From Gallionellaceae bacterium UBA6222 (lineage in GTDB: Bacteria; Pseudomonadota; Gammaproteobacteria; Burkholderiales; Gallionellaceae), in assembly GCA_002421915.1 (NCBI GenBank), contig DISA01000075.1, forward strand, positions 1-14,348: a DNA stretch of 14,348 nt, given 5' to 3'. Position 1 is the first letter of the stretch, and every line of letters begins with the position of its first letter. Both the position numbers and the translations under genes were made by a program. Positions 1-6,248 of the stretch are shown one piece after another. The notes beneath the pieces were generated by a model. That model saw nothing but the letters and a program-made list of their open reading frames with translations, searched no databases and was not told the DNA's origin.

Positions 1-323
1 AACGTGGTCAGGTTCTCGCTAAGCCGGGTTCCATCAAGCCGCACACCAAGTTCGAAGCAGAAGTCTACGTCCTCACCAAGGATGAAGGCGGACGCCACAC
101 CCCGTTCTTCAAGGGTTACCAGCCGCAGTTCTACTTCCGCACCACCGACGTGACCGGCGCGGTTGAACTGCCGGCCGGCACCGAAATGGTGATGCCGGGC
201 GACAACGTCAGCATCACGGTGAACCTGATCAACCCGATCGCGATGGAAGAAGGCCTGCGCTTCGCGATTCGCGAAGGCGGTCGCACCGTCGGCGCAGGCG
301 TGGTTGCCAAGGTGATCGAGTAA
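1..323 (+). CDS. tuf: Elongation factor Tu, C-terminal part (5' end outside window)
   Basis: This is the last 106 codons of EF-Tu, the GTPase that carries aminoacyl-tRNA to the ribosomal A site. The reading frame begins at base 3 and ends with TAA at 321-323. The visible part covers the end of domain 2 and domain 3: it shows GYQPQFYFRTTDVTG, the MPGDN turn, and the terminal RFAIREGGRTVGAGVV. The alanine in RFAIREGG corresponds to Ala375 of E. coli, a known kirromycin-resistance site, and is wild type here. The GTP-binding domain lies outside the window. tuf normally closes the str operon (rpsL-rpsG-fusA-tuf), and here it runs directly into the S10 operon. The promoter for rpsJ has its -35 box inside the last codons of this gene. 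Confidence 0.98.
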   Translation, partial: RGQVLAKPGSIKPHTKFEAEVYVLTKDEGGRHTPFFKGYQPQFYFRTTDVTGAVELPAGTEMVMPGDNVSITVNLINPIAMEEGLRFAIREGGRTVGAGVVAKVIE

Positions 324-332
324 GCATACAAT
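304..332 (+). promoter_or_regulatory. Predicted sigma70 promoter of the S10 operon
   Basis: A -35 box TTGCCA (304-309) and a -10 box TACAAT (327-332) are separated by exactly 17 bases. Each box matches the sigma70 consensus at 5 of 6 positions. The -35 lies in the final codons of tuf and the -10 just after its stop. The start point should fall near 339. The bases after the -10 (GCGCGCCC) form a very GC-rich discriminator, typical of promoters under ppGpp/DksA stringent control. Position and quality make this the likely S10 promoter; it has not been mapped. Confidence 0.75.
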
Positions 333-411
333 GCGCGCCCTCGCGTGGCTGCGGCCTCGCGCTTTCGTTCTTTAAACCTGCGGCATTGCCGCAAACAAGC
401 AAGAGATGATT
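333..411 (+). promoter_or_regulatory. Leader of the S10 operon with GC hairpin
   Basis: The untranslated stretch before rpsJ contains an inverted repeat: CGCG (342-345), GGC (347-349), loop TGCG, GCC (354-356), CGCG (358-361), with a single T-T mismatch. A pyrimidine-rich run, CTTTCGTTCTTT, follows at 362-373, so the structure resembles a weak terminator or attenuator. With a start near 339 the leader is only about 73 bases, much shorter than the roughly 170-base E. coli S10 leader that binds L4. Whether it regulates anything is inference. Confidence 0.45.
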
Positions 412-723
412 ATGCAAAGTCAAAAAATTCGCATTCGCCTGAAGGCGTTCGACTATCGTCTGATCGACCAGTCTGCCCTGCAGATTGTGGATACCGCCAA
501 GCGTACCGGCGCAGTGGTCAAAGGGCCTGTTCCCTTGCCGACAAAAATCGAGCGCTTCGATGTGCTGCGTTCGCCGCACGTCAACAAGACTTCGCGTGAT
601 CAATTCGAGATTCGCACCCACCTGCGTCTGATGGATATCATTGATCCGACGGATAAGACGGTGGATGCACTGATGAAGCTTGATCTTCCCGCCGGGGTTG
701 ATGTGGAAATCAAGTTGCAATAA
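412..723 (+). CDS. rpsJ: 30S ribosomal protein S10 (NusE)
   Basis: S10 is a small-subunit head protein; as NusE it also pairs with NusB in transcription antitermination and links RNA polymerase to the ribosome through NusG. The 103 residues match the usual family length. Conserved stretches include IRIRLKAFDYRLIDQ near the N-terminus, TAKRTGA, GPVPLPT, and SPHVNK/RDQFEIRTHLR in the long loop region. An ATG six bases upstream (406) is in frame, but 412 is preferred: it gives the family-typical start MQSQ and leaves AAGAG (401-405) at a normal Shine-Dalgarno distance. It is the first gene of the S10 operon and follows a predicted promoter and GC-rich leader. A 71-base spacer separates it from rplC. 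Confidence 0.97.
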   Translation: MQSQKIRIRLKAFDYRLIDQSALQIVDTAKRTGAVVKGPVPLPTKIERFDVLRSPHVNKTSRDQFEIRTHLRLMDIIDPTDKTVDALMKLDLPAGVDVEIKLQ

Positions 724-753
724 CAGCAGTTCAGTAGTTGCAGTACATAAATC

Positions 754-775
754 GGCTGACCAATTGAAGTCGGCC
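754..775 (+). promoter_or_regulatory. Hairpin in rpsJ-rplC spacer
   Basis: GGCTGAC (754-760) and GTCGGCC (769-775) can pair over seven base pairs with one G-U wobble around an eight-base loop. No T-run follows, so it is not an intrinsic terminator. It sits 8 bases upstream of the rplC ribosome binding site (AAGGA, 784-788). It could affect mRNA stability or initiation, which is inference. Confidence 0.4.
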
Positions 776-794
776 CCTTAATAAAGGAAAAAAA

Positions 795-1439
795 ATGAGC
801 TTAGGACTTGTCGGTCGCAAGATTGGCATGACCCGTATTTTTACCGATGACGGAACATCGTTGCCGGTAACAGTGCTGGACGTGTCCAACAATCGTGTCA
901 CCCAAATCAAAACCACTTCTACAGATGGTTATAGCGCTGTACAGGTCGCGTACGGTACGCGCCGTGCCAGTCGTGTAACCAAGGCAGCCGCCGGGCATTT
1001 TGCCAAGGCGGGAGTCGAAGCGGGCAGTGTACTCAAGGAATTCACTGCATCCCCTGAACAGATCGCCGCTCTCGCTCTTGGCGGCAAGGTGGGAGTCGAG
1101 CTGTTTCAGGTTGGCCAGATAGTCGATGTGACGGGTGTGACAATTGGTAAAGGCTATGCCGGCACGATCAAGCGTTACCACTTCAAATCAGGTCGCGCCT
1201 CACACGGTAACTCCAAGTCGCATAATGTGCCGGGTTCTATCGGTATGGCACAAGATCCGGGGCGCGTGTTTCCGGGCAAGCGCATGACCGGTCATCTCGG
1301 TGATGTGCAGCGCACCGTGCAAAATCTTCAAATCGTTCGAATCGATGCCGAGCGCCAGTTGTTGCTGGTGCGCGGGGCTGTGCCAGGCGCGCCCGGCGGC
1401 GACGTGATCGTTCGTCCGGCAGTGAAAGCGGGGGCATGA
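795..1439 (+). CDS. rplC: 50S ribosomal protein L3
   Basis: L3 is an early assembly protein of the large subunit whose extended loop reaches toward the peptidyl-transferase centre. The 214 residues are close to the E. coli length (209). Recognisable blocks are GLVGRKIGMTRIF at the N-terminus, GHFAKAGVEAG near residues 68-78, HGNSKSHNVPGSIG near 138-150, and VRGAVPG close to the end. Gln153 in SIGMAQDPG aligns with E. coli Gln150, which is methylated by PrmB. The start at 795 is supported by AAGGA at 784-788. The stop overlaps the start region of rplD, which suggests translational coupling. Confidence 0.98.
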   Translation: MSLGLVGRKIGMTRIFTDDGTSLPVTVLDVSNNRVTQIKTTSTDGYSAVQVAYGTRRASRVTKAAAGHFAKAGVEAGSVLKEFTASPEQIAALALGGKVGVELFQVGQIVDVTGVTIGKGYAGTIKRYHFKSGRASHGNSKSHNVPGSIGMAQDPGRVFPGKRMTGHLGDVQRTVQNLQIVRIDAERQLLLVRGAVPGAPGGDVIVRPAVKAGA

Positions 1440-2065
1440 TGGAACTGAAATTTATCAACGAGAACGGCAAACCGGGCGCGAGCATCAATGCTTCTGACGA
1501 CCTGTTCGGCCGTGAATACAACGAGGCACTGGTGCATCAGCTGGTAACGGCTTACCAGGCCAACGCGCGTTCCGCCAACAGCAAACAAAAGGGACGTAGC
1601 GAGATCGCCAAGTCCACGCGCAAACCCTTCGCGCAAAAGGGAACCGGTCGCGCACGCGCCGGTATGGCATCCAGCCCCTTGTGGCGCGGGGGCGGCAAGA
1701 TATTCCCGAATAGCCCGGATCAGAACTACTCGCAAAAGATCAATCGCAAGATGTATCGCGCCGGTCTTGCCTCCATTTTCTCCAAGTTGGTAAGCGATGG
1801 CCGCTTGAGTGTGATCGAAGGCTTGTCAATTGCCGCACCCAAGACCAAGCTGCTGGCTGACAAAATCAAGGACATGGGGCTGCAGGACGTGCGCCTGTTG
1901 ATCATCACGGACAGCATCGACGAGAACCTGTATCTGTCTTCGCGCAACCTGCCGAATGTGCTGGTGGTCGAAGCGCATCAGGCGGATCCGGTCAGTCTGG
2001 TGCGTTTTTCCAACGTGCTGGTCACGCGCAATGCGATCGCCAAAATCGAGGAGTTGCTGGCATGA
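1439..2065 (+). CDS. rplD: 50S ribosomal protein L4
   Basis: L4 is a primary 23S rRNA binder that lines the nascent-peptide exit tunnel; in E. coli it also represses the S10 operon and modulates RNase E. The product is 208 residues (E. coli 201). The loop that enters the tunnel is visible as KGTGRARAGMASSPLWRGGGK, interrupted here only by convention, at about residues 62-82, preceded by STRKPFAQ. Two tandem ATG codons at 1436 and 1439 are possible starts. I chose 1439 because MEL is the usual beginning of this family and GGGGG at 1430-1434 is spaced slightly better; either start overlaps the rplC stop. The 3' end overlaps rplW by four bases (ATGA). Confidence 0.96.
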   Translation: MELKFINENGKPGASINASDDLFGREYNEALVHQLVTAYQANARSANSKQKGRSEIAKSTRKPFAQKGTGRARAGMASSPLWRGGGKIFPNSPDQNYSQKINRKMYRAGLASIFSKLVSDGRLSVIEGLSIAAPKTKLLADKIKDMGLQDVRLLIITDSIDENLYLSSRNLPNVLVVEAHQADPVSLVRFSNVLVTRNAIAKIEELLA

Positions 2066-2379
2066 ATACAATCAAATTCAATGAAGAGCGCTTGCTGAAT
2101 GTGTTGCGGGCACCACAAGTTTCCGAGAAGGCCACTTTTGTTGCTGAAAAAAATGGACAAATCATTTTCCGCGTAGCAAGTGACGCTACCAAGCCCGAGA
2201 TCAAGGCAGCAGTTGAAAAGCTGTTCAATGTCACGGTTGAGGGTGTTCAAGTCAGCAATGTCAAGGGCAAGCAGAAGCGCTTCGGCCGTTTCATGGGTGG
2301 TCGCAAAGACTGGAAAAAAGCCTATGTCAGCTTGGCTGCCGGACAAGAAATCAATTTTGCCGCAAGTGAGCAGGGGTAA
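2062..2379 (+). CDS. rplW: 50S ribosomal protein L23
   Basis: L23 sits at the exit of the peptide tunnel and is the docking site for trigger factor and the signal recognition particle. The 105 residues compare with 100 in E. coli; the extra residues are at the N-terminus (MNTIKFNEERL). The APQVSEKATF motif contains Glu22, equivalent to E. coli Glu18, the key trigger-factor contact. The middle shows KPEIKAAVEKLFNV and the C-terminal part GRKDWKKAYVSL, both family signatures. Its start overlaps the rplD stop as ATGA, and AGGAG at 2049-2053 within rplD is a good Shine-Dalgarno site. The stop is three bases from rplB. Confidence 0.97.
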   Translation: MNTIKFNEERLLNVLRAPQVSEKATFVAEKNGQIIFRVASDATKPEIKAAVEKLFNVTVEGVQVSNVKGKQKRFGRFMGGRKDWKKAYVSLAAGQEINFAASEQG

Positions 2380-2382
2380 AAC

Positions 2383-3210
2383 ATGGCACTGATCAAACTC
2401 AAACCAACTTCGCCGGGCACGCGTGCCGTCGTGCGCGTGGTCAACAAAAATCTGCACAAAGGCAAACCGGTTGCGGCACTACTGGAAAAGAAAACGCGTA
2501 CCGCCGGTCGCAACCACAATGGCCATATTACTGTGCGCCATATGGGTGGCGGCCACAAGAAACACTATCGCGTGGTCGATTTCAAGCGCAACAAGGACGG
2601 CATTCCGGCCAAGGTTGAACGCTTGGAATACGACCCGAACCGCAGCGCGCACTTGGCTCTGTTGCTTTATGCAGATGGTGAGCGCCGCTATATTCTGGCT
2701 CCCAAAGGTATTTCTGCCGGGGCGGAATTGGTGAGCGGATCGGAGGCTCCGATTAAAACGGGAAATACCTTGCCATTGCGCAATATGCCTGTGGGTTCGA
2801 CCATTCACGCGATTGAGATGCTACCGGGCAAGGGTGCGCAACTGGCGCGTTCGGCGGGTGCCTCAGTACAGCTTCTGGCGCGCGAAGGTAGCTATGCTCA
2901 GCTGCGTCTGCGTTCCGGTGAGATCCGCAAAGTACATATCGATTGCCGTGCGACACTGGGCGAAGTCGGTAACGGCGAGCACTCATTGCGCTCCATCGGC
3001 AAGGCGGGCGCAAACCGTTGGCGCGGGATTCGGCCGACCGTACGCGGTGTGGTGATGAACCCGGTTGATCACCCGCACGGTGGCGGTGAAGGGAAGACCG
3101 CAGCGGGTCGCCATCCGGTCAGTCCGTGGGGGGTTCCAGCCAAGGGTTATCGCACACGGAGTAACAAGCGGACCACCGGCATGATCGTACGTCGTCGCTT
3201 CAAGGCTTAA
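2383..3210 (+). CDS. rplB: 50S ribosomal protein L2
   Basis: L2 is one of the most conserved large-subunit proteins, needed for subunit joining and for peptidyl-transferase activity. The 275 residues match the family (273 in E. coli). Visible signatures are RNHNGHITVRHMGGGHKKHYR near residues 43-63 (two adjoining blocks), RRYILAPKG, and the C-terminal MNPVDHPHGGGEG block. His230 in VDHPHGG corresponds to E. coli His229, implicated in peptidyl-transferase function. The tail ends GMIVRRRFKA. AGGGG at 2372-2376 serves as the ribosome binding site and overlaps the end of rplW, so coupling with L23 is likely. Confidence 0.98.
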   Translation: MALIKLKPTSPGTRAVVRVVNKNLHKGKPVAALLEKKTRTAGRNHNGHITVRHMGGGHKKHYRVVDFKRNKDGIPAKVERLEYDPNRSAHLALLLYADGERRYILAPKGISAGAELVSGSEAPIKTGNTLPLRNMPVGSTIHAIEMLPGKGAQLARSAGASVQLLAREGSYAQLRLRSGEIRKVHIDCRATLGEVGNGEHSLRSIGKAGANRWRGIRPTVRGVVMNPVDHPHGGGEGKTAAGRHPVSPWGVPAKGYRTRSNKRTTGMIVRRRFKA

Positions 3211-3223
3211 GGGGTAAGTAAAA

Positions 3224-3499
3224 ATGGCACGTTCTATTAAAAAAGGCCCGTTTGTTGATCTACATCTGCTCAAGAAAATTGAGACAGTGCGCGCCACCAG
3301 TGACAAGCGCCCGGTCAAGACCTGGTCGCGTCGTTCCGTGGTGTTGCCTGAGTTCGTTGGATTGACCATAGCGGTTCACAATGGCAAGCAGCACGTTCCG
3401 GTGTATGTCTCCGAAAACATGGTGGGACACAAACTGGGTGAATTTTCTCTGACGCGTACCTTTAAAGGGCATGCGGCTGATAAAAAAGCGAAAAAATAA
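3224..3499 (+). CDS. rpsS: 30S ribosomal protein S19
   Basis: S19 binds 16S rRNA in the head of the small subunit next to S13 and helps form the contact with the A-site tRNA and the intersubunit bridges. The product has 91 residues (E. coli 92). It begins MARSIKKGPFVD and contains the block TWSRRSVVLPEFVGLTIAVHNG, read here as two adjoining motifs, followed by VYVSENMVGHKLGEF, all diagnostic. AGGGG at 3210-3214 precedes the start. It lies between rplB and rplV with spacers of 13 and about 9 bases. Nothing is unusual. Confidence 0.98.
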   Translation: MARSIKKGPFVDLHLLKKIETVRATSDKRPVKTWSRRSVVLPEFVGLTIAVHNGKQHVPVYVSENMVGHKLGEFSLTRTFKGHAADKKAKK

Positions 3500-3508
3500 G
3501 GAGAGATG

Positions 3509-3838
3509 ATGAGTACAACAGCAGTCATCCGTGGTGTTCGCCTGTCAGCGCAAAAAGCCAGACTGGTCGCTGACCAGATTCGCGGCCTGCCCGTGGCGCA
3601 AGCATTGAATATTCTGACTTTCAGCCCGAAAAAAGGGGGTGCCATCATCAAGAAGGCACTTGATTCCGCGATTGCCAATGCTGAGCACAATGACGGCGCT
3701 GATATCGACGAGCTGAAAGTTTCCACCATCTATGTGGACAAGGGCGCATCTTTGAAGCGCATGATTCCGCGTGCCAAAGGCCGCGGGACGGGTATCGAGA
3801 AGCAAACCTGCCACATTACGATCATCGTCGGGAGCTAA
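3509..3838 (+). CDS. rplV: 50S ribosomal protein L22
   Basis: L22 has a globular domain on the subunit surface and a long beta-hairpin that lines the exit tunnel near the macrolide site. The 109 residues match the family (110). Signatures are RLSAQKARLVADQIRG, SAIANAEHNDGADID and MIPRAKGRGTG, the last being the hairpin region. Two tandem ATG codons at 3506 and 3509 are possible. I chose 3509 because AAGGAG (3498-3503) is then five bases away, against two for 3506. The stop is followed three bases later by the rpsC start. Confidence 0.96.
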   Translation: MSTTAVIRGVRLSAQKARLVADQIRGLPVAQALNILTFSPKKGGAIIKKALDSAIANAEHNDGADIDELKVSTIYVDKGASLKRMIPRAKGRGTGIEKQTCHITIIVGS

Positions 3839-3841
3839 AGC

Positions 3842-4555
3842 ATGGGTCAGAAAATTAATCCGATTGGGTTCCGCTTGAGCGTCCAGAAAAACTGGACTTC
3901 AAAATGGTATTCGAACAGCAAGAATTTCTCGGAATTGTTACTCAAAGATATCGAGATTCGGGAGTACCTGAAGAAAAAATTGGCAGGTGCAGGGGTGTCC
4001 AGGATCGTTATTGAGCGTCCAGCCAAGAACGCGAAGATCACCATTTACACTGCGCGCCCGGGTGTGGTGATTGGTAAGAAGGGTGAGGACATCGAAAAGC
4101 TCCGCGCTGAATTGCGTGTTCGTATGGGCTTGCCGGATGTTGGGCTGAATATCGAGGAAGTGCGCAAGCCAGAGATTGATGCGCAGCTGATCGCAGAATC
4201 GATCACGCAGCAATTGGAAAAACGCATTATGTTTCGTCGCGCCATGAAACGCGCCATGCAGAACGCGATGCGCCTCGGTGCGCAGGGAATCAAGATTATG
4301 AGTGCCGGACGTCTGAATGGCATCGAAATCGCCCGCACCGAGTGGTACCGCGAAGGCCGCGTGCCGTTGCATACCCTGCGCGCGGATATCGACTACGGCT
4401 TCGCGGAAGCGAAGACCACCTATGGCATTATCGGGGTGAAAGTCTGGGTCTATAAGGGCGATCAAACAGGCCAACAGGAAGATGCTGCTCCTGCAGTGGC
4501 GGAACCGGAAAAGAAAGTAAGAAAGTCGGGAGCTAAACATGCTACAGCCAGCTAG
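3842..4555 (+). CDS. rpsC: 30S ribosomal protein S3
   Basis: S3 forms the mRNA entry channel with S4 and S5 and contributes to mRNA unwinding. The 237 residues are slightly more than E. coli (233). It starts MGQKINPIGFRL; the KH domain carries the GVVIGKKGEDIEKLR loop near residues 75-89, and the C-terminal domain has GRLNGIEIARTEWYREG and the TYGIIGVKVWVYKG strand. The tail after about residue 213 is low-complexity (AAPAVAEPEKK) and ends in a 17-base overlap with rplP. GGGAG at 3830-3834 is the ribosome binding site. The last residues, KHATAS, are read across the rplP start, so this tail end is probably not under strong constraint. Confidence 0.97.
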   Translation: MGQKINPIGFRLSVQKNWTSKWYSNSKNFSELLLKDIEIREYLKKKLAGAGVSRIVIERPAKNAKITIYTARPGVVIGKKGEDIEKLRAELRVRMGLPDVGLNIEEVRKPEIDAQLIAESITQQLEKRIMFRRAMKRAMQNAMRLGAQGIKIMSAGRLNGIEIARTEWYREGRVPLHTLRADIDYGFAEAKTTYGIIGVKVWVYKGDQTGQQEDAAPAVAEPEKKVRKSGAKHATAS

Positions 4556-4955
4556 AAGAAAATACCGCAAGGAACAAAAGGGCCGTAACTCGGGTATTGC
4601 AACACGGGGCAATCAAGTTAGTTTTGGTGAATTCGGCCTTAAGGCCGTCGGCCGTGGCCGCTTGACTGCGCGCCAGATCGAGGCGGCACGCCGTGCCATG
4701 ACGCGTCACATCAAACGGGGTGGCCGTATCTGGATCCGTATTTTCCCGGACAAGCCTATTTCCAAAAAACCAGCCGAAGTCCGTATGGGCAACGGTAAGG
4801 GTAATCCAGAGTACTACGTTGCCGAGATTCGTCCAGGAAAAATGTTATACGAGATGGATGGTGTGACGGAGTCGTTGGCGCGTGAGGCATTCAAACTGGC
4901 AACAGCCAAACTTCCGCTCGAAACGACTTTCGTAGTTAGACAGGTGGGGGCGTAA
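4539..4955 (+). CDS. rplP: 50S ribosomal protein L16
   Basis: L16 organises the A-site region of the large subunit and contacts the elbow of the A-site tRNA. The 138 residues match the family (136). It begins MLQPARRKYRKEQKGRN, with GEFGLKAVGRGRLTARQIEAA, read as one block from residue 30, and later VRMGNGKGNPEYYVAEI. Arg82 in VRMG aligns with E. coli Arg81, the residue hydroxylated by YcfD/RoxA. The start lies 17 bases inside rpsC with GGGAG at 4528-4532, so translation is probably coupled. The stop is two bases from rpmC. Confidence 0.98.
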   Translation: MLQPARRKYRKEQKGRNSGIATRGNQVSFGEFGLKAVGRGRLTARQIEAARRAMTRHIKRGGRIWIRIFPDKPISKKPAEVRMGNGKGNPEYYVAEIRPGKMLYEMDGVTESLAREAFKLATAKLPLETTFVVRQVGA

Positions 4956-4957
4956 TC

Positions 4958-5152
4958 ATGAAGGCAAGTGACCTGAAGAAAAAATCGGCGGCTGATCTGC
5001 AACAGGAATTGTTGTCCTTGGGTAAAGCTCAATTCAGCATGCGCATGCAACTTGCTACACAGCAATTGGGCAATACCAGCCAGTTGAATGCGGTGCGCAA
5101 AGACATCGCCCGGATTAAAACCGTATTGACAGAAAAAGGTGTACAGCAATGA
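4958..5152 (+). CDS. rpmC: 50S ribosomal protein L29
   Basis: L29 is a small two-helix protein at the tunnel exit beside L23. The 64 residues match the family (63). The sequence MKASDLKKKSAADL, then LLSLGKAQFSMRMQ and the closing QLNAVRKDIARIKTVL is typical, including the family RxDIARIKT signature. It follows rplP by two bases, with a G-rich site (AGGTGG, 4942-4947) inside rplP, and overlaps rpsQ by four bases (ATGA). Confidence 0.97.
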   Translation: MKASDLKKKSAADLQQELLSLGKAQFSMRMQLATQQLGNTSQLNAVRKDIARIKTVLTEKGVQQ

Positions 5153-5394
5153 GTGCAACGAATCTGAAACGTTCGCTAACCGGCACAGTCGTTAGTGACA
5201 AGATGGACAAAACAGTCACGGTCTTGGTGGAGCGCAAGGTTAAACACCCGGTTTTGGGCAAGGTCGTGCGCGTTTCCAAGAAGTACCATGCCCACGATGA
5301 GGCAAACGAGTGTAGCCAAGGTGACGTCGTCACGATTGAGGAGACGCGTCCGTTGTCGAAAACCAAGGCATGGCGTGTGGTCAAATCGCTTTAA
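5149..5394 (+). CDS. rpsQ: 30S ribosomal protein S17
   Basis: S17 is a primary 16S rRNA binder in the body of the small subunit with an OB fold. The 81 residues compare with 84 in E. coli. Signatures are LTGTVVSDKMDKTVTVLVER, KHPVLGKVV, KKYHAHDE and the CSQGDVVTIEETRPLSKTK block. AAGGTG at 5136-5141 within rpmC provides the ribosome binding site, and the start overlaps the rpmC stop as ATGA. It is the last gene of the S10 operon; the spc promoter follows. No terminator is visible after it, so read-through into the spc operon is expected. Confidence 0.97.
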   Translation: MSATNLKRSLTGTVVSDKMDKTVTVLVERKVKHPVLGKVVRVSKKYHAHDEANECSQGDVVTIEETRPLSKTKAWRVVKSL

Positions 5395-5416
5395 GTCGGC
5401 GTTGGCAACTTAATGC

Positions 5417-5445
5417 TTGCGCGGGCTGGCAAGTTTGACTAGAAT
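5417..5445 (+). promoter_or_regulatory. Predicted sigma70 promoter of the spc operon
   Basis: TTGCGC (5417-5422) and TAGAAT (5440-5445) are 17 bases apart. The -10 matches the consensus at 5 of 6 positions; the -35 keeps TTG and is weaker. The discriminator is GCGCGGC, nearly the same as at the S10 promoter. The start point should lie near 5452. The position between rpsQ and rplN is the same as that of the mapped spc promoter in E. coli. Confidence 0.65.
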
Positions 5446-5464
5446 GCGCGGCTTCGTTTCACCG

Positions 5465-5517
5465 TCGCTTGCGGCGGCCTAACCCGAACGGGTTCCAAAA
5501 CTAGCTGCCGCAGGCGG
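5465..5517 (+). promoter_or_regulatory. Long hairpin filling the spc operon leader
   Basis: The arm 5465-5478 (TCGCTTGCGGCGGC) pairs with 5504-5517 (GCTGCCGCAGGCGG) over 14 base pairs, 11 Watson-Crick and 3 G-U. An inner hairpin AACCC/GGGTT (5481-5485 with 5490-5494, loop GAAC) sits inside it. The outer stem ends ten bases before the rplN Shine-Dalgarno (GGAG, 5527-5530). No T-run follows, so it is not a terminator. It is a good candidate for a leader that controls rplN translation or mRNA stability; the ligand, if any, is unknown. The rest of the 5395-5537 gap holds only the promoter. Confidence 0.6.
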
Positions 5518-5537
5518 ACAAAGTTGGAGATTGAAAA

Positions 5538-5906
5538 ATGATACAAATGCAATCTGTTTTGAATGTGGCTGACAATACCGGTGCGCGCTCCGTTATGTGC
5601 ATCAAGGTGCTTGGGGGCTCTAAACGCCGTTATGCCGGTGTTGGTGATGTGATCAAGGTCAGCATCAGGGATGCGGCGCCGCGTTCACGCGTCAAGAAGG
5701 GCGAAGTGTATAGCGCTGTGGTTGTGCGCACTGCCAAGGGCGTTCGCCGCTCTGACGGCTCGCTGATTAAATTTGACGGCAATGCAGCGGTGTTGCTTAA
5801 CAACAAACTGGAGCCGATCGGAACCCGCATTTTCGGGCCGGTTACCCGCGAGTTGCGCACAGAGCGTTTCATGAAGATCGTCTCCCTTGCGCCAGAAGTG
5901 CTGTAA
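5538..5906 (+). CDS. rplN: 50S ribosomal protein L14
   Basis: L14 lies at the subunit interface, takes part in intersubunit bridges, and is the binding site of the silencing factor RsfS. The 122 residues match the family (123). It begins MIQMQSVLNVADNTGAR and shows KVLGGSKRRYAGVGDVI, VKKGEVYSAVVVRT and RIFGPVTRELR. GGAG at 5527-5530 is the ribosome binding site. It is the first gene of the spc operon, behind its own promoter and a long leader hairpin. Confidence 0.98.
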   Translation: MIQMQSVLNVADNTGARSVMCIKVLGGSKRRYAGVGDVIKVSIRDAAPRSRVKKGEVYSAVVVRTAKGVRRSDGSLIKFDGNAAVLLNNKLEPIGTRIFGPVTRELRTERFMKIVSLAPEVL

Positions 5907-5926
5907 GAGATATTCGAGGATAAATC

Positions 5927-6238
5927 ATGCGCAAGATCAAAAAGAACGATGACGTGATCGTCATCGCCGGGAAAGACAAAGGCAATCGCGGCAGCGTGCT
6001 GAACGTAAGCGACGACTTGGTTTTGGTGAGCGGCATCAACAAGGTCAAGAAACACCAGAAGCCGAATCCGATGAAGGGTACATCTGGCGGCATTGTTGAA
6101 ATCGAGAAGCCTGTTCATATTTCAAATATTGCCATCTATAACGCATCTACCAAAAAAGCGGATCGTGTTGGCGTGAAGTTGCTGGAGGACGGTCGCAAGG
6201 TACGTGTGTTCAAATCCAGCGGCGAAGTGATTGCGTAA
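5927..6238 (+). CDS. rplX: 50S ribosomal protein L24
   Basis: L24 is one of the assembly-initiator proteins that nucleate folding of 23S rRNA, and it lies near the tunnel exit. The 103 residues match the family (104). The KOW motif is visible near residues 5-22 (KNDDVIVIAGKDKGNRG), followed by VSGINKVKKHQKPNP and GGIVEIEKPVHISN. CGAGGA at 5915-5920 is the ribosome binding site. The gene is 20 bases after rplN and 10 before rplE. Confidence 0.98.
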   Translation: MRKIKKNDDVIVIAGKDKGNRGSVLNVSDDLVLVSGINKVKKHQKPNPMKGTSGGIVEIEKPVHISNIAIYNASTKKADRVGVKLLEDGRKVRVFKSSGEVIA

Positions 6239-6248
6239 GGGGTAATAA

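Noticed and set aside
406..411. Upstream ATG as start of rpsJ
   Set aside because: It overlaps the Shine-Dalgarno sequence AAGAGA and would add two residues that the family does not have; the ATG at 412 fits better.
724..794. Extra promoter upstream of rplC
   Set aside because: TACATA (744-749) and nearby AT-rich bases lack any acceptable -35 box at 16-18 bases upstream.
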